A stretch of 64,000 nt of DNA from Devosia chinhatensis (lineage in GTDB: Bacteria > Pseudomonadota > Alphaproteobacteria > Rhizobiales > Devosiaceae). This document shows, piece after piece, positions 55,827 to 64,000 of the stretch (position 1 is its first letter; each line of letters begins with the position of its first letter). A model generated the notes under the pieces. It was given only the letters and a program-made list of their open reading frames with translations. It had not been told where the DNA came from and did not search any database. The stretch covers positions 1,736,001-1,800,000 of the forward strand of contig NZ_JZEY01000054.1 in assembly GCF_000969445.1 (NCBI RefSeq). Reading direction: 5' to 3'. The position numbers and the translations under genes are program-made.

Positions 55827-56840
55827 ATGCCAGGTTTCGAAAGGCGCCGCATCGGGCAGACCGACCTCGAGGTCACCACTCTCGGCCTGGGCGGGGCGAG
55901 CCTGGCCGGCATCTTCAGCGCCGTTCCCGCCGATCAGGCCCGGGCAACCATCGCCCGGGCGCTCGAGATGGGCATCACCTATGTCGATACGGCCCCTCAA
56001 TATGGTCTGGGGCTCTCTGAGCACCTCATGGGCGAGGTGTTGCGGGACCAGGCGCGGCGTCCCGTTATTTCCACCAAAGTCGGTCGATTGCTGCGGCCGG
56101 TCGCGCCCGCGCGTCAGGACAAGGGCAATTGGGCCCATCCCCTGCCGTTCGACCAACATTACGACTATTCCTATGACGCGGTGATGCGGTCGTTCGAGGA
56201 CAGCCTGCAACGGCTGGGGCTGGATCGCGTCGATATCGTCTACGTCCACGATATTGGCACCATGACCCATGGCACCGATGACAACAGGCGCCTGTGGGCG
56301 CAGCTCGAAAGCGGCGGGTACAAAGCCCTGCGTGAACTTCGCGATGGTGGCGTGGTGCGCGCCATCGGTCTTGGGGTGAACGAGTGGGAAATACTCATGG
56401 ACGCCTTCGCCCTGGGCGACTGGGACGTGTTCCTGCTGGCGGGGCGCTATACGTTACTCGAGCAGACATCGCTCGAGCCGTTCCTGGCGACCTGCCTCAA
56501 GCGGCAGGCCTCGGTGGTGATCGGCGGTCCGTTCAATTCCGGCATCCTGGTCGGCAGCGACACCTTCGACTATGCCAAGGCCCCTGCACATATCGTGACC
56601 AAGGTGCGGGCCATCGATGCGATCTGCCGCGACTTCGGCGTGCCCCTGCCCGCCGCCGCCCTGCAATTTCCACTCGCTCATCCTGCTGTCTGCACCGTCC
56701 TGCCCGGCCCAAGATCGCCGGCGGAACTCGATGCTATTCTGGACTGGTGGAAAACCCCGATTCCAGATGGCCTCTGGACTGCACTGGCCGACAAAGGCCT
56801 GCTGACGCCCGGCACACCGATCCCAGGGGGCACCGCCTGA
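55827..56840 (+). CDS. Aldo/keto reductase, L-fucose (aldose) dehydrogenase type
   Basis: A 337-residue AKR barrel. The catalytic residues are in ITYVDTAPQYGLGLSE (Asp and Tyr), STKVGRLL (Lys) and DIVYVHDIG (His). The pattern VTTLGLGGASLAGIF at the start, and the segment GVVRAIGLGVNEWEILMDAF, are typical of D-threo-aldose/L-fucose dehydrogenases. It oxidises an aldose to its lactone with NAD(P). The gene is 30 bp after the AraD1-like gene, so they may act on the same sugar pathway. Confidence 0.87.
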   Translation: MPGFERRRIGQTDLEVTTLGLGGASLAGIFSAVPADQARATIARALEMGITYVDTAPQYGLGLSEHLMGEVLRDQARRPVISTKVGRLLRPVAPARQDKGNWAHPLPFDQHYDYSYDAVMRSFEDSLQRLGLDRVDIVYVHDIGTMTHGTDDNRRLWAQLESGGYKALRELRDGGVVRAIGLGVNEWEILMDAFALGDWDVFLLAGRYTLLEQTSLEPFLATCLKRQASVVIGGPFNSGILVGSDTFDYAKAPAHIVTKVRAIDAICRDFGVPLPAAALQFPLAHPAVCTVLPGPRSPAELDAILDWWKTPIPDGLWTALADKGLLTPGTPIPGGTA

Positions 56841-57236
56841 CTAATTGAGATCGAGCGCGTAAGCCTTGAGGATTTCAAGCGGCAGCAAGCCCAGAACCTT
56901 CTCGTTGGTGGCACGCAGATAAACGCGCGGTGCCTTGCCCGCCTCGTGGGCCTGTAGCCAGCGCGCGGCCACGAGACACCAGCGATTGCCTGCTACGAGC
57001 CCCGGGAAACCGAATTCAGGACGTGGCGTCGAGAGGTCGTTACCGACGCTGGCCGAATAGGCAAGAAAGTCATCGCTTGCGGCGATGCAGACCAGATGCA
57101 CCGCCGCACTCTCAGGACCCGCGGCGCAATAGCCGGTGCGGAAGAAGCCGGTCAGCGGATCGTTGGAGCAGGGCTGAAGCGTTTCGCCCAGCACATTGCG
57201 CTCGTTTGAGCCCTCAAAGCGGGGATGGGCCGTCAT
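56841..57236 (-). CDS. DUF2237 family protein
   Basis: A 131-residue soluble protein with the DUF2237 pattern NVLGETLQPCSNDPLTGFFRTGYCAAGPES near the start, followed by HLVCIAASDDFLAYSASVGNDLSTPRPEFGFPGLVAGNRWCLVAARWLQA. Its function is unknown. GGAGG within the end of cckA serves as ribosome site for the ATG at 57236, only 4 bp after the cckA stop, so it is probably co-expressed with cckA. The stop abuts that of the convergent aldo/keto reductase. Confidence 0.88.
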   Translation of the reverse strand: MTAHPRFEGSNERNVLGETLQPCSNDPLTGFFRTGYCAAGPESAAVHLVCIAASDDFLAYSASVGNDLSTPRPEFGFPGLVAGNRWCLVAARWLQAHEAGKAPRVYLRATNEKVLGLLPLEILKAYALDLN

Positions 57237-57240
57237 GGCC

Positions 57241-59808
57241 CTATCCCTCCTTGTCCAGACGGCGCAGCACTTCCTTGACCTTGGAATTGATCTGGTCGAG
57301 CGAATAGGGCTTGGGCAGGAAGTCCACGCTCTGATCGTCCTCGATGTCGCGGCGCACGCTTTCCTCGGCATAGCCCGAAACGAAGATGATCTTGAGATTG
57401 GGCATCTTTTCCCGGATGACCTTGAGCATGGTCGGACCATCCATTTCGGGCATGACCACGTCGGAAATGATGAGGTCGACCTCGTAATCGAGGTCCTCGA
57501 GCACTTCGAGCGCCTCTTCGCCGCCATCGGCCTCGAAAACCTCGTAGCCGGTCGCCTTGAGGGCGCGCGCCGAGAAGGCGCGAACACTTTCCTCGTCCTC
57601 GACCAGGAGAATGCGTTCCTGTCCGGTCAGATCCTTTGCCGGAGCCGCAGCGACCGCTGCCTTAGCCGCCGTTTCCTCGGCAGTGGGCACATAGCGCGGC
57701 AGGAAAATCTTGAAGGTCGTGCCGACGCCCACCGTTGAAACCGGATAGATATAGCCCTCGGTCTGCTTGACGATGCCATAGACCGTGGAAAGCCCCAGGC
57801 CCGTTCCCTTGCCCAGTTCCTTGGTGGTGAAGAAGGGCTCGAAAATCTTCTCGAGCACTTCCGTGCTCATTCCGGTGCCGGTGTCCTCGACATCGATCAG
57901 CACATAATCGGCGGCGATCATGCCCTCGAACTTCATGCCCGCAGTGTCGGCCTCGGTGACATTGGAGGTGCGGATGGTGATCGAGCCGCCATTGGGCATG
58001 GCGTCGCGCGCATTGACCACAAGGTTGATGATGACCTGTTCGAGCTGAACCACGTCGGCGCGAACAGGCCAGATATTGCGGCCATGCTCGACCGAGAGCA
58101 CGTTCTTGTCCCCGATCATCCGCTTGAGCAGCACCGTGAGGTCGTCGACGATCAGCGGCAATTCCAGCACCTGCGGCCGCAGGGTCTGGCGACGGGAGAA
58201 CGCCAGCAATTGTCGGGTCAACCCGGCTGCGCGATTGGCGTTCTGCTTGATCTGCATGAGCTCGTTGAAGGAGGGATCACCCGGCTTGTGCTTGAGCAGC
58301 AGCAGGTCGGAGAAACCGATGATGGCAGTCAGCAGGTTGTTGAAGTCGTGCGCTACGCCGCCAGCAAGCTGGCCAACCGCCTGCATCTTCTGGCTCTGCG
58401 CGAACTGCGCTTCCAGCTTGCGCTGATCGGTCATGTCCAGGGCATAGACATTGACCTGCTCGGGGGAGCCTGCGCTTGTCTCGGAGGTCGAAATATAAAG
58501 GCGCACAGCGTGGTCGCCTTCGACACTCAGCAGGGCATCGACCGGTTCGACTTCCGTGCGCTGGGCAATGGCATCGGCGAGGGCGCGCCCCAGCTTGTCG
58601 CGGCTGGCCTCGCCCACCAATTCTTGCAGGGCCCGCATTTCGAGGCTCTTCTCTTCGCCCGACCAGCGGAAAATCCGTCCGAACGGAGCATTGGTGCGCA
58701 TGATGCGCCCCTGGCCGTCGAGCGTCGCGATGGCGAAGGGCGTGTCGTTGAAAAAGCGGGAAAACCGGACTTCAGCGGCGCGCAATTCCTCTTCGCTGTC
58801 AGGCGCATTGGACATGTCCAGCACCAGAGTGCGCGTTTCGCCCAATTCTCCGTCCGCCAGGCGCGCTGCCCGATGCAAAAGGCGAACCGGCAGGGCCGTG
58901 CCATTGCGACGGACGAGGTCGATGTCGATGATCTCGGTACGGATTTCGCCATCGCCCCTGCCCCGCATGAGCAGGGAAGCGCCATCGCCGCGCACGATGT
59001 CCTTTAGGTCCAGCTGCCCTGAATTGAACTCGGCCAGATCGTAACCCAGCCAGTCGGCAAGGGTCGAATTGAGATATTGGATGCGGCCATGGGCATCGGC
59101 CGAGAAGAAACCCGAAGGCGAATGATCGAGATAGTCGATGGCGCGCTGCAGATCGCGAAATGCGGTCTCGTTGTTTTCGCGATCGCGCGTGATGTCCTCG
59201 ATCGTCCAGCTGACCAGAGCCTTGCGCGTTTCATCTGTCTCGGGCAGCGGCCGCACGGCCACCCGGTACCAGAAGACTCGCCCCGCTTCGGCCTGCGATC
59301 CGCCAAGACCACCGGGCACGCGGATGTCTTCCATTGCATTGCGGCCATCCTTGGCCGCGCGTGACAACCGGTAGATGGCCTCCCCCGCATCGGCATGGCC
59401 GGCAAACAGGCGCGGAACGCCCACCGGGACGCCATTGTTCACCGCACCCGGAAAGTTGCCATAGTGCTGATTGACATAGGTGATCTTGCCCTCGCGGTCG
59501 GCAATCACCGTGCCGAAGGGAAGGCTATCCACCACCGCATTGCTGAGCGTGCGCCGGCTGTCGGTCGATGAAAAGCGGAACAGGCCTGCCACGAGGCCGA
59601 AGAGAAAGAAGACGCCCGCCACCGCGAGGATGCCGACAAAAGCCATAACGGCTTCGGGCGGGATGCGATCGCCGAACAGCGAAAAGGCCGTCGCGATCAG
59701 AACAAGACCCAGCCCGAGCAACACGACACGCCAGATGCCGGCAGCCCCCCGCCCTGCATCCATCACCGGTTCCGGGTAATTATCCTCGCCGAGCGGCGTC
59801 GATGCCAT
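57241..59808 (-). CDS. cckA: Hybrid sensor histidine kinase CckA
   Basis: CckA drives phosphorylation of ChpT and CtrA, which control cell cycle and motility in alphaproteobacteria. The 855-residue product has two N-terminal transmembrane segments (about 28-47 and 54-77) and three PAS-like regions. The histidine kinase core has His487 in [21 protein letters not shown], with ATPase motifs [17 protein letters not shown] and [16 protein letters not shown] receiver domain follows ([13 protein letters not shown], phospho-Asp783 in [10 protein letters not shown]). A full TTG-initiated form five codons longer is possible. DUF2237 follows closely. Confidence 0.94.
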   Translation of the reverse strand: MASTPLGEDNYPEPVMDAGRGAAGIWRVVLLGLGLVLIATAFSLFGDRIPPEAVMAFVGILAVAGVFFLFGLVAGLFRFSSTDSRRTLSNAVVDSLPFGTVIADREGKITYVNQHYGNFPGAVNNGVPVGVPRLFAGHADAGEAIYRLSRAAKDGRNAMEDIRVPGGLGGSQAEAGRVFWYRVAVRPLPETDETRKALVSWTIEDITRDRENNETAFRDLQRAIDYLDHSPSGFFSADAHGRIQYLNSTLADWLGYDLAEFNSGQLDLKDIVRGDGASLLMRGRGDGEIRTEIIDIDLVRRNGTALPVRLLHRAARLADGELGETRTLVLDMSNAPDSEEELRAAEVRFSRFFNDTPFAIATLDGQGRIMRTNAPFGRIFRWSGEEKSLEMRALQELVGEASRDKLGRALADAIAQRTEVEPVDALLSVEGDHAVRLYISTSETSAGSPEQVNVYALDMTDQRKLEAQFAQSQKMQAVGQLAGGVAHDFNNLLTAIIGFSDLLLLKHKPGDPSFNELMQIKQNANRAAGLTRQLLAFSRRQTLRPQVLELPLIVDDLTVLLKRMIGDKNVLSVEHGRNIWPVRADVVQLEQVIINLVVNARDAMPNGGSITIRTSNVTEADTAGMKFEGMIAADYVLIDVEDTGTGMSTEVLEKIFEPFFTTKELGKGTGLGLSTVYGIVKQTEGYIYPVSTVGVGTTFKIFLPRYVPTAEETAAKAAVAAAPAKDLTGQERILLVEDEESVRAFSARALKATGYEVFEADGGEEALEVLEDLDYEVDLIISDVVMPEMDGPTMLKVIREKMPNLKIIFVSGYAEESVRRDIEDDQSVDFLPKPYSLDQINSKVKEVLRRLDKEG

Positions 59809-59964
59809 GGTCACTTGCTCCAAGAGGCAGAGGCCGTCCCGAATCGGGACATCGCCAAAGGTCTAGCAAATGCTTTGCCTGCATGGAAAGGCGAACCGGC
59901 TGTTCAACGCTGTAAGTGAGCATTGATCCCCAGGCCGGGGGCAGCGACTCGGGTGAGCGGACAA

Positions 59965-62900
59965 TCAACGGGCTGCGGTCAGGGCCGGCGCGACCGGACC
60001 TGCATTTTCAGGAGCCAGCGCTCCGTTTCCGGCATAGGCCTCGCGATAGGAAGCGAGAAATGCCGTCAGGCTGTCTTGCGCTGCCACTTCGGCCGCGACC
60101 TTCTTGAATTCGAGGCTTGTGACTTCGATCGGCCCCGTCACGTAGTCGAACATCGGCCATTCGGGCGAATTGACCATCTGCTCGCCAAATTTGGATCGCA
60201 ACCGCGAGAGGCCCATAGTGTCACCGGCCAGCACATAACCGACCGCAGCGCGGATGAGGGACATTCTGCCGAGACGGTCGAGAGCCTGTACCGAAGACTG
60301 GGTGGCATAGAGCGCCTCGATCATTTCCCCCGCCTCTCGATAGCGACCCGCCGTCCAATTGGCGTCGACCCGCATCAGGGCAACATCCTTGCCCTCGAGA
60401 TTGCGAATGAGATCGAGCGCAAGCTGGTCACGGCCACGATCGATCATGGCCCGTGCTTCCAGAATGCGCCGCTGGCGTTCCAGCGATTGCGGAATGTCGG
60501 GCAACCGCGTGTCTTCCAGCACGCGTGCAGCATCCTGCGGCTTGTGGTCGGCCAGATAGATCACGGCAAGATCGGCAGCGAGCTGCGTTCGCGCCACGCC
60601 GCGCAGGCGATTGTCGAGTTGATATTGCAGCAGTTCGGCTGCTTGCGGCAGCAGGTCCATCCGCACCAGGCGGCGGGCCAGATTGCGGATCATCTCATCG
60701 CCACGCGCGCCGGAGGGTGTGAGTTGGCGGAAATCGTAATAGATACCGAGCGCCTCGACGGGACGGATGGAATCGGCCACCCCATTCAGGAAAAGATCGG
60801 CAAACATGGTTTGCGCCTGATCGCGCAAGGTGTTGACGGCGGGGCTATCGGGAAAGCCGGCGATGGCATCGCGAACGGTTTCAAAGCCATGCCGATAGTC
60901 GCCATTGCGGAAATAGAGCTGGGCGAGCAGCGTCTGCATTTCGGCCTCCAGCGCATCGCCACGCCACAGCATGGCTTCGGCGGCGAGCGTCTGGGTCGCT
61001 TTGTTGAGATCCAGCCTCTGTTCCTTGTCGAGCAGGAGCAGCGTCCGATAAACAGCCTCGGCTCGGGTCGGACGGACCTCGGCGGCAATGACCTGCCCAT
61101 AGGTGTCCAGCGCCTCCTGCATATGGCCATTGGCCTCGTCGAGGCGCGCTTCGAGCAGGTGATAGCGAGAGGCATCCTCGACGCTCAGGCTGGCAAACTC
61201 GATCTGGTCGAGCAGCCGTTCGGCAAAGGCGGCATCGCCAGTTTCGAGCGCTGCCCGGCCCGCAGACAGACGAAACTCATTGCGCAGCCATTCCGGGTAA
61301 GACGGCAGGATGTCCTGAGCCTCGATCGCGTCGGCGCGAGCACCGGGAAAATCGCTTGCGGCGGTCCGGGCCAGGGATCGCCAGAACAGCGCATCGGTCT
61401 CGCGGTTGAGCGCGGCCGCATTGAGCGCCTGCATAGCTTCGCGAGGACGGCCTGCCATGACATTGGCGACCGCCTGCGTCATGCGCATCGGCTTGATGAG
61501 GTCTTCGGACTTGAGATCAGCCTCGAGCACACGCAAGACGCCCAGTGCCTCGAATGCCAAACGATTGCCGAGGTAGAACTGGGCAAGATCGAGCCGCGCC
61601 ATATCGCGGTCTGCCCCCTCACCCGCGGACGCCGCCAATTCAAGTGCATCGCGCTTTTCCATGAGCTTGAGCGGATCGCGCTCTTCCAGTGCGGAAAGGT
61701 TGATGAAGCCCGCCCGGGCCGTCTGCTGGGCTTCGCTGCCCACATTGCGCGGCCCGTCTGCGGCGGACACGGTCAGCCCGCCCGTGTCTGCAATCACTGC
61801 AAGAGGATTTTCCACCGCCACGCGAAGCCCCGCCGACTTGGGCATGACCACAAGGCCATGGACGCTGCGCAGGGCCGTGAAGTCGACATAATCGAGCGTG
61901 CGGGTTAGCCCGCGCGCCGGCGGATAGGCCGTGACCACCTTGAGCATGTCGCCCACCAGCGGGTCGCGGAAATCATGCACACGACCCGGACGGGCAATAT
62001 CAGCCACCATCTCGAACGAGCCCTCGATGTCCCGCCGCCGGCTCAGTGTCATCGGCTCGGTGGGACTGAGCATCATGTCGCCCAGGGACAGCACCCAAGC
62101 CATACCCTCCGAACCCAGCGTGGCCAGACGGTCCTGAGACAGATCGATACGCACGATCTGCGTATCGCCCGATGGAATGACGGCAAATTCGGACGCCAGG
62201 GCATCAAGGTCAGTCGAGGGAGCCGGAGACTGAATACCGGTCACCGTATCGAAAACCATCCAGACCGTATCGCCGCGCCGGAACACAGCGGCCGGCGTAT
62301 CCTGCTCGAAGGGGAACACCACGCGCAAAGTGGAGCCCAGGACGTTGACGAAGGGCTTGATGGTTTCGGCGGCGGCCGGCTGAAGCGCCGCAATCGCGGG
62401 CCCTGCGCCATGTTCTGGTGCATCGGCTGCCGCGTGGGTCGTTTCGCTTTCGAGCGCAGCGCGGGTCAAGACCGGTAGGCCCTGCCCCTTGATGTCGATA
62501 TCAAGCACATATTGGCTGGGAGAAATTTCATAGAACCGTGGCTCGACGCCCTCGGCAAAGACAAAGGTCGCGGCCGCGCCGTCCGGCGACAGGCCAGCCT
62601 GGGCCGACACCAATTCCTCGGGCAGGCCGGTAAGCAGCGCCGACATGTCCATCTCGACCGGCCATTCGAAGGTCGCGGCGCCAATATTGCCTTTCTTGCT
62701 GAACTGGGCGTCGGTGGGGATAGTCCAGTCGAACTGGACGCGCAGGAAGGTGGCGTTGCGGCCGACCCGCACATTGACGGCGGGCTCGAGCTCGGCGGCC
62801 ATGCGGGCCTTGCGTTCACGCTCGGCATTGATCGCCGCCAGGCGCGCGCGCTCGGCCAGCTTGTCGATGACATCCTGCGGCAGCGGCGGCGGCATGCCTT

Positions 62901-63306
62901 GCCAGGTGGAGGGCATCAGGTCGATATAAAGCTGCTCGGCGGCCTCGATGCGGTTGAAGTTGAACCCGGCCTTGAGACCAATGCGAAGACCGCGGCCATC
63001 GGGATCAACCCTGGCGACGCTGAGATAATTGGGCATGGTGACGCCGACATCAGGCAGCACCACTTCGACCGGCTGATCGAAAACAATGGAGATGACGCCG
63101 TTCTCGACGCGGAAATCATGCTTGGGGAGTTCGTCAAGTTCAGGAAAGCTCAGGATCAGGCGGCCATATCCGTCCTGCTCGGCCGCAAAAAGCTGGCCCT
63201 TTTCCTGCGAAAAGGCAGGCGTCGCCAATGCCAGAAGACTGGTCATTGCCGCCGCGATCAGGGCAGTTCTTGCCCGTCGCAAAGCTGCGATACATGCGGT
63301 CTTCAC
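59965..63306 (-). CDS. Large exported TPR-like protein, flagellar-region associated
   Basis: An 1113-residue protein with a signal peptide at about residues 1-33 (ending ATPAFSQ). The N-terminal third is beta-rich with AMIN-like repeats (GRLILSFPELDELPKHDFRVENGVISIVFDQPVEV), with a charged helix around residues 145-175. The C-terminal half is helical with TPR-like pairs (HLLEARLDEANGHMQEALDTYGQVIAAEVRPTRAEAVYRTLLLLD and others). It is probably periplasmic. It lies 146 bp downstream of the MotE-like gene on the same strand, so a role in the flagellar motor is suspected. Exact family not recognised. Confidence 0.8.
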   Translation of the reverse strand: MKTACIAALRRARTALIAAAMTSLLALATPAFSQEKGQLFAAEQDGYGRLILSFPELDELPKHDFRVENGVISIVFDQPVEVVLPDVGVTMPNYLSVARVDPDGRGLRIGLKAGFNFNRIEAAEQLYIDLMPSTWQGMPPPLPQDVIDKLAERARLAAINAERERKARMAAELEPAVNVRVGRNATFLRVQFDWTIPTDAQFSKKGNIGAATFEWPVEMDMSALLTGLPEELVSAQAGLSPDGAAATFVFAEGVEPRFYEISPSQYVLDIDIKGQGLPVLTRAALESETTHAAADAPEHGAGPAIAALQPAAAETIKPFVNVLGSTLRVVFPFEQDTPAAVFRRGDTVWMVFDTVTGIQSPAPSTDLDALASEFAVIPSGDTQIVRIDLSQDRLATLGSEGMAWVLSLGDMMLSPTEPMTLSRRRDIEGSFEMVADIARPGRVHDFRDPLVGDMLKVVTAYPPARGLTRTLDYVDFTALRSVHGLVVMPKSAGLRVAVENPLAVIADTGGLTVSAADGPRNVGSEAQQTARAGFINLSALEERDPLKLMEKRDALELAASAGEGADRDMARLDLAQFYLGNRLAFEALGVLRVLEADLKSEDLIKPMRMTQAVANVMAGRPREAMQALNAAALNRETDALFWRSLARTAASDFPGARADAIEAQDILPSYPEWLRNEFRLSAGRAALETGDAAFAERLLDQIEFASLSVEDASRYHLLEARLDEANGHMQEALDTYGQVIAAEVRPTRAEAVYRTLLLLDKEQRLDLNKATQTLAAEAMLWRGDALEAEMQTLLAQLYFRNGDYRHGFETVRDAIAGFPDSPAVNTLRDQAQTMFADLFLNGVADSIRPVEALGIYYDFRQLTPSGARGDEMIRNLARRLVRMDLLPQAAELLQYQLDNRLRGVARTQLAADLAVIYLADHKPQDAARVLEDTRLPDIPQSLERQRRILEARAMIDRGRDQLALDLIRNLEGKDVALMRVDANWTAGRYREAGEMIEALYATQSSVQALDRLGRMSLIRAAVGYVLAGDTMGLSRLRSKFGEQMVNSPEWPMFDYVTGPIEVTSLEFKKVAAEVAAQDSLTAFLASYREAYAGNGALAPENAGPVAPALTAAR

Positions 63307-63422
63307 CGGCTTTCTGCCCGCCCGACGCCATAATGCTGCACGTGTTGTGCCCAGGACTTCTGGCCCCCAGGCCTTAAAACGCGAGGTTTACACCAAGATG
63401 GCTCGACCCTAGCGAAGCGGGC

Positions 63423-63437
63423 TTAACGTCCCCCTAA
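63423..63437. promoter_or_regulatory. CtrA-like half-site pair
   Basis: TTAA-N7-CTAA matches seven of eight positions of the CtrA consensus TTAA-N7-TTAA. It lies between the MotE-like gene and the TPR-like gene. A site for CtrA would fit a motility promoter, but such matches occur often by chance. Confidence 0.25.
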
Positions 63438-63452
63438 GGGCATTGGCGGCAT

Positions 63453-64000
63453 TTACTGGCCAACGATCTGCGGCAGTGCCGCCAGGGCGTCGGGTGTCAT
63501 GCTGTCGAGCGGGTCGGCGTCTGCGGAAGCCATGCGCACCGTCAATTCCTGGGCGCGCGCGGTGCTCATCTCGGCAAGGATGGGCGCCATCTTGCGCGGG
63601 TTCATCATCTTGGAGACGCGGAACAGCACGTCCATGTCGAGATTGTCGAAAATCTTTGCCGCATCCTTGGGCTTCATGGTCTCGTACATGGAGACGATGC
63701 TGGCAAACTGGCCTTCTTCCATCTGCTTGCGCTGCTCGACCAGGGAGGCGATCTGATCCTCGATGGACTGCAGGGTCGCCTGCCGCTCTTCGATGCGCTT
63801 TTCGGCCGCGTCGACCAGCGAGGCACGCATGGCCAGTTCCTGCTCGTAGGTCTGCAGCTCGGTACGCCGGCTGGCCAGACGCTCGAGCAGCGCTTGCTCG
63901 GTGGCGCCATTATCACCGGCGCTCATGGGCACCATGCCTTCGGAGGTCACCAATTGCGGCAGGGCATCAGCGGGAGGCGGGCAATCGCCTGCAATCACCG
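63453..64000 (-). CDS. motE: MotE-like flagellar protein (5' partial)
   Basis: About 182 C-terminal residues are visible and the start lies beyond the window. A long coiled coil (EQALLERLASRRTELQTYEQELAMRASLVDAAEKRIEERQATLQSIEDQIASLVEQRKQ) is followed by an MgtE-N-like domain (FASIVSMYETMKPKDAAKIFDNLDMDVLFRVSKMMNPRKMAPILAEMSTARAQELTVRMA). This architecture matches MotE of rhizobia, a periplasmic chaperone for the motor protein MotC. It is presumably part of a flagellar operon continuing outside the window. Confidence 0.87.
   Translation of the reverse strand, partial: VIAGDCPPPADALPQLVTSEGMVPMSAGDNGATEQALLERLASRRTELQTYEQELAMRASLVDAAEKRIEERQATLQSIEDQIASLVEQRKQMEEGQFASIVSMYETMKPKDAAKIFDNLDMDVLFRVSKMMNPRKMAPILAEMSTARAQELTVRMASADADPLDSMTPDALAALPQIVGQ

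Noticed and set aside
59836-59850. GTCCCG-AAT-CGGGAC palindrome between the TPR-like gene and cckA
   Set aside because: It is a short GC-rich repeat without T tract or known motif; too weak to call a terminator or operator.

Overview
The window is 64 kb of high-GC chromosomal DNA from an alphaproteobacterium, most likely a Hyphomicrobiales (Rhizobiales) member close to Devosia. This rests on gene content: the order purL, bolA, grxD; a CckA hybrid kinase; a MotE-type flagellar protein; an SbmA/BacA transporter; and an iron-response box of RirA type before the haem genes. The genus is an inference from memory of gene order, not from a search. No rRNA, tRNA, CRISPR array, insertion sequence or prophage was seen.

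Bases 1-26,200 are mostly core genome: the 3' part of purL, a BolA/monothiol-glutaredoxin group, three MFS transporters, a ClpP paralogue, an ArsR/SRPBCC pair, a PLP aminotransferase, an inositol-phosphatase-like enzyme with ttcA, sbmA, rpsD, trmJ, two related GNAT acetyltransferases, icd, alaS and recA. Several intrinsic terminators separate these units. A short fragment encoding only the C-terminal end of a GGDEF domain lies between a GNAT gene and trmJ.

Bases 26,300-45,650 are accessory catabolic DNA made of three blocks. The first, all on the minus strand, is dhaK-dhaL-iclR-dapA-like-tctC-tctB-tctA: a tripartite tricarboxylate-type importer, a pyruvate-aldolase-fold enzyme and a split dihydroxyacetone kinase without an adjacent DhaM. 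Palindromes lie at the dhaK promoter and before the aldolase gene. The second is a six-gene oligopeptide-family ABC transporter operon with a GHL6-type glycosidase inside it; its two permease genes are at opposite ends. The third, divergent from it, has two paralogous LacI regulators flanking a D-2-hydroxyacid dehydrogenase and a 3-hydroxyisobutyrate-dehydrogenase-family enzyme.

Bases 45,750-54,620 hold a haem-iron system. A TonB-dependent receptor is divergent from hemP-hmuS-hmuT-hmuU-hmuV, an unknown small secreted protein, and a dedicated exbB-exbD-tonB set. The shared 191-bp region contains a TGA-N9-TCA iron-response box.

Bases 54,800-64,000 contain an AraD1/GguC-like protein with an aldo/keto reductase, then a DUF2237 protein, cckA, a 1113-residue exported TPR-like protein and the 3' part of a MotE-like gene. 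The best candidates for undescribed biology are the DhaKL/aldolase/TTT cluster, the glycosidase-containing ABC operon with its twin LacI locus, the unknown secreted protein of the haem/TonB operon, and the giant exported protein beside MotE.
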